A stretch of DNA of 15,386 nt from Acidobacteriota bacterium. GTDB taxonomy: Bacteria > Acidobacteriota > Blastocatellia > Pyrinomonadales > Pyrinomonadaceae. Below, piece by piece: positions 1 to 7,343 of this stretch. Under the pieces are notes generated by a model. It was given only the letters and a program-made list of their open reading frames with translations. It was not told where the DNA came from and did not search any database. The translations under genes and the position numbers were made by a program. Numbering within the stretch: position 1 is the stretch's first letter; each line of letters opens with the position of its first letter. The stretch is from the NCBI GenBank assembly GCA_020853255.1, contig JADYZI010000475.1, forward strand, positions 1 through 15,386, read 5' to 3'.

Positions 1-785
1 AGGCGGCGGTGCTTCGCGGTTCGCGGAATCAGCGGAACAAGTCGGTCGTGGTCGCCCCGATCAATGGTGTCATTGCCGAGATCCCGTCAAAGGTAGGCAC
101 ATTCGCCGTCGCGGGGCTTTCGACAACAGCCCTGCTGACAATTGCGGATATGTCGCAGGTCAACGTTGAGGTGAAGGTTGACGAAACCGAGATCGACAAA
201 GTTGCCGTCGGCCAAAAGGCCAAGATCAAGGTCGATGCGTTCGGCGACACGGAGCTCGATGGAGAGGTGCTGCAGAAAACACCGCTCGCGGTCGGCAAAT
301 CGGCGACGTCGGGCGGACTTTCGACGAACATCAACGTCCAGGAAGCAAAGGAGTTTCGCGTCGTTATACGGCTGGTAAACCTGACCGAAGATATGCAGTC
401 GTCGCTTCGCCCGGGAATGAGTGCGACTGCCACCATAACGACAAAAACGGTTGAGAATGTATTGGCGGTGCCGCTGCAGGCGGTTGTCGAAAAGAAACCG
501 GATGAGCCCCGCGGCGGAGCGAACACGACGAGTCCGCCGAACGCACCCGAACCGGCCGATAAGCCGAAACCGGTCAAAGGCGTTTTCATTCTGGACGGCA
601 ACAAGGCCAAATTTGTCCCTGTGGAGACCGGCATTACGGGCGAATCTGACATTCAGATCACCTCCGGGCTATCACCCGGGCAAGAAGTGATCACCGGGCC
701 GAGCCGCGTGCTCAATACCCTCAAGGACGACACCGTTGTGAAGCGGCAGGAGAAGAAGGAAGGCGGCGGTCCGCCGAAGAGCTAA
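1..785 (+). CDS. Periplasmic adaptor subunit of a MacAB-type efflux system (HlyD/MacA family), 5' end missing
   Basis: The frame is open to the left edge, so this is the C-terminal part (about 260 residues) of a longer membrane fusion protein. Visible first is the second half of the lipoyl/barrel-sandwich domain ([10 protein letters not shown], with the APxxG turn), then beta-barrel and membrane-proximal segments ([40 protein letters not shown]; a late [17 protein letters not shown]). These are typical of RND/ABC efflux adaptors. Family knowledge: adaptors bridge an inner-membrane ABC transporter and an outer-membrane channel. A Pro/Lys-rich low-complexity insertion lies at roughly residues 160-190 counted from the GTG at base 9, and the C terminus is charged. 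The ABC ATPase starts 15 bases after the stop, so the two are very likely co-transcribed. The GTG at base 9 is not the true start, because the lipoyl domain is cut there. The family call is firm; the substrate is unknown. Confidence 0.88.
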   Translation, partial: AAVLRGSRNQRNKSVVVAPINGVIAEIPSKVGTFAVAGLSTTALLTIADMSQVNVEVKVDETEIDKVAVGQKAKIKVDAFGDTELDGEVLQKTPLAVGKSATSGGLSTNINVQEAKEFRVVIRLVNLTEDMQSSLRPGMSATATITTKTVENVLAVPLQAVVEKKPDEPRGGANTTSPPNAPEPADKPKPVKGVFILDGNKAKFVPVETGITGESDIQITSGLSPGQEVITGPSRVLNTLKDDTVVKRQEKKEGGGPPKS

Positions 786-799
786 GTCGAGGGTGGAAG

Positions 800-1552
800 A
801 TGTACAAATTCATGGACGACGAGAACGGAGAGCGGCAGCCCGCAGCTACGAACACTGCCCAAACTGGAGAGGGCCTGATCCTGATGAAGAACATCTGGAA
901 GACCTACCAGATGGGCGTCGAGGAACTGCATGCCCTGCGCGACGTTTCTTTCAGCGTCAATAAGGGTGAGTACCTTGCGATAATCGGGCCTTCCGGGTCA
1001 GGGAAATCGACCTTGATGAACCTGATCGGGTGTCTTGATTCGCCGACAAAGGGCGATTATTGGATCAACGGCAACCTTGTTTCGACGATGACCGACGATG
1101 AGCTGGCCCGGATAAGGAACAAGGAGATAGGGTTTGTTTTTCAGACGTTTAACCTTTTGGCCCGGGCAACGGCCCTTCATAACGTCGAGCTGCCGCTGAT
1201 ATATGCCGGAATGGGATCGGGTGAAAGGTACGAAAAGGCACAGGCCGCGCTTGCTTCGGTAGAGCTTGGCGACCGCGTTGGACACAAGCCGAATGAGCTG
1301 TCGGGCGGCCAGCGGCAGCGCGTTGCGATCGCACGGGCATTGGTAAATCATCCTTCGATCCTGCTTGCGGATGAACCGACGGGGGCACTGGATTCAAAGA
1401 CCAGCGTTGAGATCATGGCCTTGTTCGAAAAGCTCCATGCTGAGGGTAATACGATCATCATAGTTACGCATGAACATGAGGTGGCCGAACGGGCGCATAG
1501 GGTCATTACTATCCGTGACGGGCGAATCGAGAAGGACGAAAAGATAAAGTAG
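800..1552 (+). CDS. ABC transporter ATP-binding protein, MacB/LolD type
   Basis: This 250-residue protein is a complete nucleotide-binding domain. Walker A is GPSGSGKST (residues 63-71), the Q-loop is FVFQTFNLL (112-120), the signature is [15 protein letters not shown] (167-181), Walker B is [12 protein letters not shown] (187-198) and the switch histidine is in IVTHEH (221-226). The spacing and the NLL after the Q-loop fit the MacB/LolD/FtsE group, which powers mechanotransmission permeases rather than classical importers. About 28 N-terminal residues precede the conserved core, so a later ATG at 884 is conceivable, but the ATG at 800 has GAGGG six bases upstream. It follows the adaptor gene by 15 bases. 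No permease gene follows; the likely permeases lie about 6 kb away on the other strand. The ATPase assignment is certain; the partners are inferred. Confidence 0.95.
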   Translation: MYKFMDDENGERQPAATNTAQTGEGLILMKNIWKTYQMGVEELHALRDVSFSVNKGEYLAIIGPSGSGKSTLMNLIGCLDSPTKGDYWINGNLVSTMTDDELARIRNKEIGFVFQTFNLLARATALHNVELPLIYAGMGSGERYEKAQAALASVELGDRVGHKPNELSGGQRQRVAIARALVNHPSILLADEPTGALDSKTSVEIMALFEKLHAEGNTIIIVTHEHEVAERAHRVITIRDGRIEKDEKIK

Positions 1553-1576
1553 GATTATTTTAGCTCAACGCTTTGC

Positions 1577-1703
1577 GGCCTTTGTGACTGCCGATCTGGT
1601 TAGATCGATGGTCAGAAAGGCCGAATGTCTTTCGCGATACACCGCTCCGACCGTTAGAAAGGTTTGATACATCCTGTATTATGCAAGATCGGTTAGAGAG
1701 CGG
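1577..1703. other. Two long imperfect hairpins downstream of the ABC ATPase gene
   Basis: The first hairpin (1577-1622) pairs GGCCTTT with AAAGGCC, then TGAC with GTCA and GATC with GATC, around a 6-base loop, with a G-G mismatch and one poorly paired block. The second (1642-1703) pairs CCGCTC with GAGCGG and ACCG with CGGT, and encloses a small ATACA-TCC-TGTAT hairpin (1667-1679). No T-tract follows either hairpin on either strand, so they are not classical terminators. They could be a processed 3' end of the ATPase mRNA, part of a larger RNA, or a degenerate mobile palindrome. No coding signal was seen here. Confidence 0.45.
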
Positions 1704-1713
1704 ACCGACGTCC

Positions 1714-1745
1714 AAAAGAAAAAAAGGACGACTTTCGCCGTCCTT
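1714..1745 (-). terminator. Rho-independent terminator, minus strand
   Basis: On the minus strand a 7-bp stem AAGGACG/CGTCCTT (1739-1745 with 1724-1730) with an 8-base loop runs straight into a T-rich tail interrupted by one C (complement of 1714-1725). No minus-strand protein gene ends nearby: the closest stop is at 2205 and has its own terminator. This signal therefore probably ends a short transcript starting between about 1900 and 2130. Confidence 0.6.
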
Positions 1746-1910
1746 CCCCGCCTTCCGAGCGTCCCCTTTGTCGTTTGAAACCTTCAAATCGACCATTGGC
1801 GATGTAAATCGCCCTGATTCGGTATGGCGGATACTCTGTTGAAATGCACATTTCGCCGCCGGTTCCAGTTTTTGCCGTGATCGCGAAACAAGATCGCGTC
1901 ACCATCTAAC
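1714..1910 (-). ncRNA. Candidate structured small RNA ending in its own terminator
   Basis: Read on the minus strand, this stretch is a chain of hairpins ending in a T-tract. They are: 1877-1902 (GTGA/TCAC and CGCGA/TCGCG, one bulge, 7-base loop); 1826-1860 (GGCGG/CCGCC enclosing GAAATG/CATTTC); 1798-1813 (GGCGAT/ATCGCC around a 4-base loop); 1770-1793 (GTCG/CGAC and TTTGAA/TTCAAA, 3-base loop, one bulge); and the terminator at 1714-1745. The upstream protease gene already has a terminator at 2134-2177, so this is unlikely to be its 3' UTR. I do not recognise the fold; it does not show the conserved motifs of tmRNA, RNase P RNA, SRP RNA or the c-di-GMP riboswitch. No clear promoter was found. 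On the plus strand the 1798-1813 hairpin would have a GUAA (GNRA) loop, so strand is inferred from the terminator only. Confidence 0.4.
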
Positions 1911-2003
1911 GCGTAGCCCGCGAGCAAAACGGATCAGTTTTTTTCATCGCGGCCCCTGTGGCAGCGTTTGATATTGTGGAGCCTCCTTTTCTCCTCCGTG
2001 TCT

Positions 2004-2063
2004 CTTTGCGAACTTGGCGAGCTTTGCGTGAAGTAGAACCAGGTTTCACGCAAAGCAGCAAAG
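2004..2063. repeat. Palindromic intergenic repeat (CTTTGCGTGAA type)
   Basis: Perfect 11-bp arms CTTTGCGTGAA (2022-2032) and TTCACGCAAAG (2045-2055) flank a 12-base loop. An outer pair, CTTTGC (2004-2009) with GCAAAG (2058-2063), extends the palindrome. The wording (CTTTGCG..., TTCACGCAAAG) resembles short intergenic palindromes I associate with acidobacterial and related genomes; this is recollection, not a search. A related fragment, CTTTGCGGCCTTTGTG, lies at 1571-1586. Confidence 0.65.
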
Positions 2064-2133
2064 GCCGCGAATAAACACCAAGACTACAATCGGAGTAGAG
2101 GATGCACAACATTCGGAGCTCGGCCAGGTCAGC

Positions 2134-2177
2134 AAAAAAGGGTGCCAAAGATCGGCGTTGGCCGACCTTCAGACACC
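2134..2177 (-). terminator. Rho-independent terminator of the S41 protease gene
   Basis: On the minus strand, 28 bases after the protease stop, GGTG pairs with CACC. An inner stem GGTCGGC/GCCGATC (one G-T pair) closes a CAAC loop. The structure ends in a C followed by six T (complement of 2134-2139). Position, stem and T-tract all fit the end of the protease transcript. Confidence 0.75.
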
Positions 2178-2204
2178 TGTTTGCATAATGAAAATTCTAG
2201 CCGA

Positions 2205-3926
2205 TTATTTATTCGTGTCGGGCCGCATTCGGGCCGCGGTGGAACGGGCCTTTGCTCCTTCGAGCGCAAGCTGCTTTGCCTGGGGCACAAGTTCGATCGC
2301 CTTTCGCAGTTGATTATCGTATTCGTTCGAGACCTGAAGCGAGGTTTCCGTGCCATAGGCCGCCGAAACGAGTTCCGACCGCAATATCCGCTCGACAAAC
2401 TCACGTTCCTTATCGACCTGCGCCGACGTGTATTTATACTTTTCGACCGCGAAAGTCTTGAACCTCTGAAAGAGCTGTTCGGTCATCGGAAAATCCTTGG
2501 CACTAATGTCGTGATCGAAAACAATAGGTTTATCGACCTTATACGTTTCAAATCCCTTGACGCGTCCATAGGCAAGATCCAAAGCGAACGCAAAAATAGG
2601 ATTATTCAGTTTCTGCTGAAAGCGAAATCGCTCGGTCGTTATCGTATCCGGTTTGATATGCACGTCCGGTGAGATGCCGCCGCCGCTGTAAACCGGCCGG
2701 CCGGCGTCCGTCTTAGACTCGGGGCCTTTTGGCGTGCCCTCATCCGCGGCGTCGTCCGACCCGATACCGCCGTTGGTGTAGTAATCGTAGAGGTTTCCGT
2801 TCGAGTAATCCCGCTGGATCAGCCTGCCCGCGGGCGTTTCATACTTTGCTATCGTAAGCAGAAGCATTGATCCATAATCAAGAACGAACGGGTTTTGGAC
2901 CAACCCTTTGCCGAAGGTTGTTTCCCCCACGATCAGCGCCCGGTCATGGTCCTGCAGGGCGCCGGCCAGGATCTCCGTCGCCGAGGCCGAATTACGATTG
3001 ACCAGCACGACGACCGGAAGCGTTTCAGGTGCCGGATTATCCGCCTTGTACGGGATGGTCACACCGTCAAGTCGGCCGCTTTGAGTAAAGACCGTCTGGC
3101 CCGCCGAAAGGAATGTGTTTGCAACCCGATACGCCTGCCCGACAAGGCCGCCGCCGTTGTTCTTTAGGTCAAGGACAAGCTGCTTCATCCCATTTAGCTT
3201 CAAGCGGCGCATTGCCTCAACAAATTCGGCGTAGGTCGTCTGATTGAAGCCGCCGCTCATCGCGATATAGCCCACACCGGGCCTGATCATATAGGCCTCG
3301 GAGATGGATGGCTGCGGCACCGAATCACGAATGATCTCAACCGGCTCACGCTTGCCGGTCCCGTTGCGTTCGACAACCAGGTTCGCCTTTGTCCCGCGCG
3401 GCCCGCGCAAAAGATCTCTGACCTGTGAGTACGGTTTCCCGAGGACGGAAACGCCGTTCACCTCAACGATCTTGTCCCCAAACCGCAACCCGGCCCGATT
3501 TGCGGGTGCGTTGTCGAATGTCGCTCGAATGTACGTGGCGATCACCTTTCCGCTCGGATCGCTCAGATCGCCGATGGTCGCACCGATACCGTAATACCTG
3601 GAGCTCTGGTCGGTCTTGAATTGTTCGAACTCTTTTGCGTCAAAGTAATTCGAGTGCGGATCAAGCGTGTGCAGCATTCCATCGATCGACGACTTGAATA
3701 TATCGTTGTAATCGATCTTTTTGCCAACGACGTGATTAGCCTCGATCACGGAAAGTGCCTCGGCCACATCATGCTCAATGTTCTCGGCCGTTACCGCCTT
3801 TCCGGTCTTGGCTGAACTAACGGACGAACCCGGAAGATTCTTTGAAATTCCCTGGCCTTGTCCGAGTACGGATGTTGAAATGAAGAGTGCAAAAACAACA
3901 AAAAGTAAGGCTGAATGATTTCTCAC
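2205..3926 (-). CDS. Secreted S41-family carboxy-terminal processing protease (CtpA/Prc type)
   Basis: This 573-residue protein is a PDZ-containing serine protease of the Ctp/Prc/TSP family, which trims or degrades envelope proteins in the periplasm from their C termini. I start it at the GTG at 3926: GGGAGA lies 9 bases upstream, and the product then opens with a clean signal peptide (MRNHS, a hydrophobic LLFVVFALFI stretch, then SVLGQ). An in-frame TTG at 3959 would bury this signal. A PDZ domain covers about residues 110-190 (GIGATIG; AGLRFGDKIVEVNG). The peptidase core follows, with LVLDLKNNGGG and the catalytic Ser315 in NSASATEI. Lys340 in TFGKGLVQ lies 25 residues further on, the spacing known for this family, and Gln344 follows. 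The C-terminal 90 or so residues form a charged, probably helical tail. A TATCAT box at 3979-3984 could be its -10 element. The gene is monocistronic and diverges from the OppD-type gene. Confidence 0.93.
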   Translation of the reverse strand: MRNHSALLFVVFALFISTSVLGQGQGISKNLPGSSVSSAKTGKAVTAENIEHDVAEALSVIEANHVVGKKIDYNDIFKSSIDGMLHTLDPHSNYFDAKEFEQFKTDQSSRYYGIGATIGDLSDPSGKVIATYIRATFDNAPANRAGLRFGDKIVEVNGVSVLGKPYSQVRDLLRGPRGTKANLVVERNGTGKREPVEIIRDSVPQPSISEAYMIRPGVGYIAMSGGFNQTTYAEFVEAMRRLKLNGMKQLVLDLKNNGGGLVGQAYRVANTFLSAGQTVFTQSGRLDGVTIPYKADNPAPETLPVVVLVNRNSASATEILAGALQDHDRALIVGETTFGKGLVQNPFVLDYGSMLLLTIAKYETPAGRLIQRDYSNGNLYDYYTNGGIGSDDAADEGTPKGPESKTDAGRPVYSGGGISPDVHIKPDTITTERFRFQQKLNNPIFAFALDLAYGRVKGFETYKVDKPIVFDHDISAKDFPMTEQLFQRFKTFAVEKYKYTSAQVDKEREFVERILRSELVSAAYGTETSLQVSNEYDNQLRKAIELVPQAKQLALEGAKARSTAARMRPDTNK

Positions 3927-4000
3927 TACGTAAGATCTCCCTGAATCAAACTGCGGCAAAGGTCAAAATCGACAAAAAATGATAACATTCCTTTGAGGAA

Positions 4001-4099
4001 ATTGCGACGGAATTAGTTGCTTCCGCAATCGGCGGCCGACTCGGTTATACGGCCGCCGGGTTAAAGTTGTTCACGGCGGACGGTAACTGTCTGTGAACA
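4001..4099. promoter_or_regulatory. Divergent spacer with three consecutive palindromes
   Basis: Between the protease and the OppD-type gene lie three dyads in a row. The first (4001-4029) pairs ATTGC/GCAAT with inner GGAA/TTCC. The second (4030-4058) is a perfect 9-bp GC-only stem CGGCGGCCG/CGGCCGCCG with an 11-base loop. The third is TGTTCAC (4068-4074) with GTGAACA (4093-4099), with an inner GAC/GTC. The last resembles an operator in form and lies just upstream of the OppD-type start. No convincing -35/-10 pair for the plus strand was found. The regulatory role is inferred from position. Confidence 0.4.
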
Positions 4100-4132
4100 T
4101 TCTGCGTATTTCTGCATCTGCCTGTCGTGCGA

Positions 4133-5164
4133 ATGGGTCATCTGCTTGAAATCTCCGGTCTAAAAACGACTTTTGCGACGCGCGCCGGCCTGGTAAAGGC
4201 GGTTGACGACGTTAGTTTCAGCATCGGCAGAGGCGAATTTGTCGGGCTCGTAGGCGAATCGGGCTGCGGCAAATCGATCACGGCGTTGTCGATCATGCGG
4301 CTTATTTACCCGCCCGGAAAGATCAGCGGCGGCTCGATACGGTTCAAGGGCGAGGAGTTGACCACCGCGGCCGAAGACCGGATGCGGGCGATCCGCGGCA
4401 ATGATATTGCAATGATCTTTCAGGACCCGATGACCTCGCTGAATCCGGTCTTTACGGTGGGTGACCAGATCGCAGAGGCACTTCGGCTTCATCGAAAACT
4501 TGATAAAAAGGCAGCTTGGGCCGCAACTGTCGAGGCAATGGAGGAGGTTGCTATACCCGGTGCCGAACGCCGTGCCCGCGATTATCCTCATCAGTTGTCG
4601 GGCGGAATGCGGCAGCGCGTGATGATCGCAATGGCACTCGCGTGCGACCCTGAACTGCTGATAGCTGATGAACCAACAACGGCCCTGGATGTAACGATAC
4701 AGGCCCAGATCCTTGAACTGCTGGACGAACTTCGCCGGACGCGGAACCTGGCCGTGCTGCTGATAACGCACGATCTAGGCGTTGTCGCCGAAACCGCGGA
4801 CCGCGTTTGTGTGATGTACACCGGCAAGATCGTCGAACAGTCGGGTGTCGAGACGATGTTTGACGATCCGAAACACCCGTACACCCGCGGGCTGCTTGCC
4901 TCTGTTCCCAAACTGTCGCAGTCGGACGCGGAAAAGGGCCAAAGGCTCCAGACTATCGAAGGTACAGTGCCAAGTCCGACCGATCTGCCGCCTGGCTGTC
5001 ATTTCGAGCCGCGCTGCATTTATCGAATGCCGGAATGTTCGCAGCACCCGATCGAGTTGTACGATGTTGACGGCATCGCTGAGGTTCGGTGCCTTTTGTT
5101 CGATAAGGAGTCGAGTCCGCAGCCGGTCCTGGCACCCTATTTAGATACCGAAGCCAGCGCATGA
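4133..5164 (+). CDS. Oligo/dipeptide ABC transporter ATP-binding protein, OppD/DppD type
   Basis: This 343-residue protein is the OppD/DppD-type ATPase that energises peptide (or nickel) importers. With the ATG start, Walker A is GESGCGKS (about 41-48), the Q-loop is [12 protein letters not shown], the signature is [15 protein letters not shown] (about 155-169), Walker B is [12 protein letters not shown] and the switch region is [10 protein letters not shown]. The C-terminal peptide-transporter extension is present ([26 protein letters not shown]), with four cysteines at about 289, 295, 302 and 320. In DppD-like proteins this motif can hold a 4Fe-4S cluster. A GTG six bases earlier (4127) is an equally possible start; neither has a clear ribosome-binding site. 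An OppF-type partner follows after 167 bases. No permease or substrate-binding protein is in the window, so the transporter is incomplete here and its substrate unknown. Confidence 0.94.
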   Translation: MGHLLEISGLKTTFATRAGLVKAVDDVSFSIGRGEFVGLVGESGCGKSITALSIMRLIYPPGKISGGSIRFKGEELTTAAEDRMRAIRGNDIAMIFQDPMTSLNPVFTVGDQIAEALRLHRKLDKKAAWAATVEAMEEVAIPGAERRARDYPHQLSGGMRQRVMIAMALACDPELLIADEPTTALDVTIQAQILELLDELRRTRNLAVLLITHDLGVVAETADRVCVMYTGKIVEQSGVETMFDDPKHPYTRGLLASVPKLSQSDAEKGQRLQTIEGTVPSPTDLPPGCHFEPRCIYRMPECSQHPIELYDVDGIAEVRCLLFDKESSPQPVLAPYLDTEASA

Positions 5165-5181
5165 ACAGGTTTTTCTAGTTA

Positions 5182-5274
5182 TTTTCGTGTCTTCTTTTTC
5201 GTGGGTTTCGTGGCAAGGGGAGGAGATCCCGACCACAAAATCCGCAAAATGAAGACGCGAAAAATGCACGAAAA
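5182..5274. repeat. Palindromic intergenic repeat (TTTTCGTG type) between the two Opp ATPase genes
   Basis: Outer arms TTTTCGTG (5182-5189) and CACGAAAA (5267-5274) are perfect complements. Inside, TCTTC (5190-5194) can pair with GAAGA (5251-5255), and the TTTCGTGG region (5206-5213) partly with CCACAAAA (5233-5240). The sequence reads as CGTG/TTTCGTGG words, a style shared with the other intergenic palindromes in this window. It accounts for most of the gap between two genes that usually sit close together. Whether it terminates transcription is unclear. Confidence 0.55.
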
Positions 5275-5331
5275 AAGGCGAAAGGCAAATAGATCTAATT
5301 GTTTCCGGCTTTGACAGCTTGCATTTTTTTA

Positions 5332-6309
5332 ATGGCTTTTGCACAACCAACATTTTCACCAGAAGCACTCGTCCAGGTCTGCGATCTGGTGAAATACTTT
5401 CCTATCGAGAACAGCGATGACGTCGTTCGCGCGGTTGACGGGGTTTCTTTTTCGATCCTGCAGGGTGAAACACTTGGCCTTGTCGGTGAATCAGGCTGCG
5501 GAAAATCAACGGTCGGCCGCTGTGTGCTTAGGCTGCACGAACCAACAAGCGGAGAGGTATGGTTCGAAGGCAAAGAGATAACTAACCTGACGGCGCGGGA
5601 AATGCAGGCCCTCCGCCGCGAGATGCAGATCATCTTTCAGGACCCATACGCCAGCCTAAATCCACGCCACAGCATTCTGTCGATCGTCTCGGAACCGCTG
5701 AAGATACATGGCATCGGCACAAAACAGGAAAGATCCGAACGCGTCGCCGACCTGCTTGCAAAAGTGGGGCTTGACCCAAGATATATGCACCGCTATCCGC
5801 ACGAATTTTCCGGCGGCCAGCGGCAGCGCATCGGCATCGCACGGGCATTGGCACTTAATCCAAAGCTGATCATTTGCGACGAACCTGTCTCTGCCCTTGA
5901 TGTGTCCGTGCAGGCACAGGTCGTTAATCTGCTTCAGGACCTGCAGGCAGAGTTTGGTTTGACCTATCTGTTCATATCACACGGCCTGGCCGTCGTGGAG
6001 CATATCTCGACCAGGGTCGCCGTGATGTATTTAGGGAAGATCGTCGAAATAGCAGCCGCTCGCGACCTGTACAAAGAACCGCTTCACCCATACACACAGG
6101 CACTGCTTTCTGCCATTCCGATGCCCGACCCAAAACGAAAGCGTGAGCGGACCGTGCTTACAGGCGATGTCCCAACTCCTATAGACCCGCCGTCAGGATG
6201 CCGATTTCGAACCCGCTGCCCGATCGCAATTGAAGAGTGTTCGAAAGTCGTGCCAGAACTCCGCGAACTCAGACCTGGGCATTTTGCTGCCTGCATCCGG
6301 GCAGAATAG
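5332..6309 (+). CDS. Oligopeptide ABC transporter ATP-binding protein, OppF/DppF type
   Basis: This 325-residue protein is the OppF/DppF-type partner ATPase. From the ATG at 5332, Walker A is GESGCGKST (about 52-60), the Q-loop is [12 protein letters not shown], the signature is [15 protein letters not shown] (about 159-173), and Walker B is [12 protein letters not shown]. The C-terminal extension ([25 protein letters not shown]) carries four cysteines at about 290, 296, 303 and 321, matching the OppD-type neighbour. The usual HDL after the switch histidine reads HGL here ([12 protein letters not shown]), a mild departure. An in-frame TTG at 5299 would add 11 residues, but the ATG gives the normal family length. 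No ribosome-binding site is evident: the start follows a run of T. It probably forms a heterodimer with the OppD-type protein; the repeat-filled gap between them is unusual for this pair. Confidence 0.94.
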   Translation: MAFAQPTFSPEALVQVCDLVKYFPIENSDDVVRAVDGVSFSILQGETLGLVGESGCGKSTVGRCVLRLHEPTSGEVWFEGKEITNLTAREMQALRREMQIIFQDPYASLNPRHSILSIVSEPLKIHGIGTKQERSERVADLLAKVGLDPRYMHRYPHEFSGGQRQRIGIARALALNPKLIICDEPVSALDVSVQAQVVNLLQDLQAEFGLTYLFISHGLAVVEHISTRVAVMYLGKIVEIAAARDLYKEPLHPYTQALLSAIPMPDPKRKRERTVLTGDVPTPIDPPSGCRFRTRCPIAIEECSKVVPELRELRPGHFAACIRAE

Positions 6310-6368
6310 CTTCGCGGCCACTGACTGCCGCCGGATCGCGCACGTTATTATCTTGAAACGAAATCGGT

Positions 6369-6454
6369 TATGATTCGTACAAAAGGCGGAAATAACCAAA
6401 TAGAAGTTGTTGTCGTAACCCATGGTTCCGGCCATTGCCGGTGCCTACAGGAGG
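6369..6454 (+). promoter_or_regulatory. Leader of the YIP1-family gene: possible -10, hairpin and strong Shine-Dalgarno
   Basis: TATGAT (6369-6374) is a fair -10 box but has only a poor -35 match upstream. A hairpin CCGGC-CATT-GCCGG (6428-6441) sits just before AGGAGG (6449-6454), which is 8 bases from the ATG and is the strongest ribosome-binding site in the window. The ribosome-binding site is clear; the promoter is a weak guess. Confidence 0.4.
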
Positions 6455-6462
6455 AATGAACA

Positions 6463-7242
6463 ATGTCAGAAACGTACGGGGAGGCCGGCAGCACCGCGCC
6501 TTCGCAGTCGCCCGAAATGTCCGAGATCGGGACAATCGTGAACATCTTTTTTGAACCCGGCCGCACATTTGAAGACCTTCGGCGCAAGCCGAGGTGGATC
6601 ATGGGCATGGTCCTGATCGCACTATTGGTCTCAGCCTATGCCTTTGGTGTTTCATACAAGGTAGGCGAGGCCGGGATGCGGCGCTTTCTTGTCGAACAGC
6701 TAGAGAAAAACCCAAACATCCAATCGCTCGACCCCGAGGCAAAGGCCAATGCGATCGACCTGCAGTTAAAGATCCAAAGCTACACGCGTTACGCGATACC
6801 GGTCTTTATCGTGATCGCCCTATTTATCGGTGGCCTGCTTTATTTTCTTGGGACCAAGGCGTTTGGCGGCAGCGGCGGATTCATGCAGTCGCTTTCGGTG
6901 TGGGTCTATTCGTCGATACCGCCGACCGTACTGGCGATGTTGGGGAGCTTTATAGTACTGGCTATCAAGTCCGCGGACGAGATCGATCTTGCCACGAGCC
7001 AGCGCGGCCTGATCAACGCCAACCCGAGCATGCTGATCGACGGAAAGGCCCATCCGTTGCTGGCGACCTTGGTCGCCACTGTTGACGTTTTCATGATCTG
7101 GGGCTGGATACTTGCCGCGATCGGTTTGCGGATCACGAATCGCTTGTCGTCCGGTTCGGCGTGGGGAGTCGTGATAATTATCGCCGTGATCGGTGTGCTT
7201 TTTAGGCTCTTAGGCTCGATCTTTTCCGGAAATCCGAGTTGA
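6463..7242 (+). CDS. YIP1-family integral membrane protein
   Basis: This 259-residue protein has a short polar N terminus and the FFEPGRTFEDLRRKPRW motif (29-45) typical of bacterial YIP1-domain proteins. About five membrane segments follow (roughly 46-66, 110-130, 145-168, 200-222 and 233-254). A soluble loop rich in charged residues separates the first two (67-108), and another lies between the third and fourth. The family is known as a polytopic membrane fold, but its bacterial role is not established, so no function is assigned. The start is well supported by AGGAGG 8 bases upstream. It follows the OppF-type gene on the same strand by 153 bases but has its own leader, and it converges with the permease genes across a shared hairpin. 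Confidence 0.82.
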   Translation: MSETYGEAGSTAPSQSPEMSEIGTIVNIFFEPGRTFEDLRRKPRWIMGMVLIALLVSAYAFGVSYKVGEAGMRRFLVEQLEKNPNIQSLDPEAKANAIDLQLKIQSYTRYAIPVFIVIALFIGGLLYFLGTKAFGGSGGFMQSLSVWVYSSIPPTVLAMLGSFIVLAIKSADEIDLATSQRGLINANPSMLIDGKAHPLLATLVATVDVFMIWGWILAAIGLRITNRLSSGSAWGVVIIIAVIGVLFRLLGSIFSGNPS

Positions 7243-7300
7243 TGACGAAGGAAGTTACACGCCGATCGATATCTGATCTGGAACCTGTGTAATCGTGTGC

Positions 7301-7336
7301 GTCCTCTGCGTAGCCAAATAGCTGGCCGCAGAGGAC
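7301..7336. terminator. Hairpin between convergent genes, possible bidirectional terminator
   Basis: A perfect 10-bp stem GTCCTCTGCG/CGCAGAGGAC (7301-7310 with 7327-7336) encloses a further GCC/GGC pair. It lies between the stop of the YIP1-family gene and the stop of the permease gene, where a shared terminator is expected. There is no T-tract on either side, so it may instead be another of the intergenic palindromes (CCTCTGCG type). Confidence 0.5.
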
Positions 7337-7343
7337 ATTGGTT

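Noticed and set aside
1563..1605. Possible integron attC site: GCTCAAC (1563-1569) fits RYYYAAC and GTTAGAT (1599-1605) fits GTTRRRY.
   Set aside because: The 43-base span is shorter than known attC sites, the main hairpin (1577-1622) pairs bases outside it, and no integrase or cassette-like gene is nearby. Likely chance matches.
1693..1905. 70-codon minus-strand frame across the hairpin block.
   Set aside because: It runs through the terminator stem and T-tract, and its C-terminal half is low-complexity (Arg/Gly/Ser/Lys), so RNA structure explains the sequence better than coding.
1906..2148. 80-codon minus-strand frame over the intergenic repeat.
   Set aside because: It passes through the palindromic repeat and begins inside the protease terminator, and it shows no recognisable motif.
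3924..3959. TTG start at 3959 for the S41 protease.
   Set aside because: It has no ribosome-binding site and would put 11 polar residues before the signal peptide. GTG at 3926 has GGGAGA 9 bases upstream and gives a proper signal peptide.
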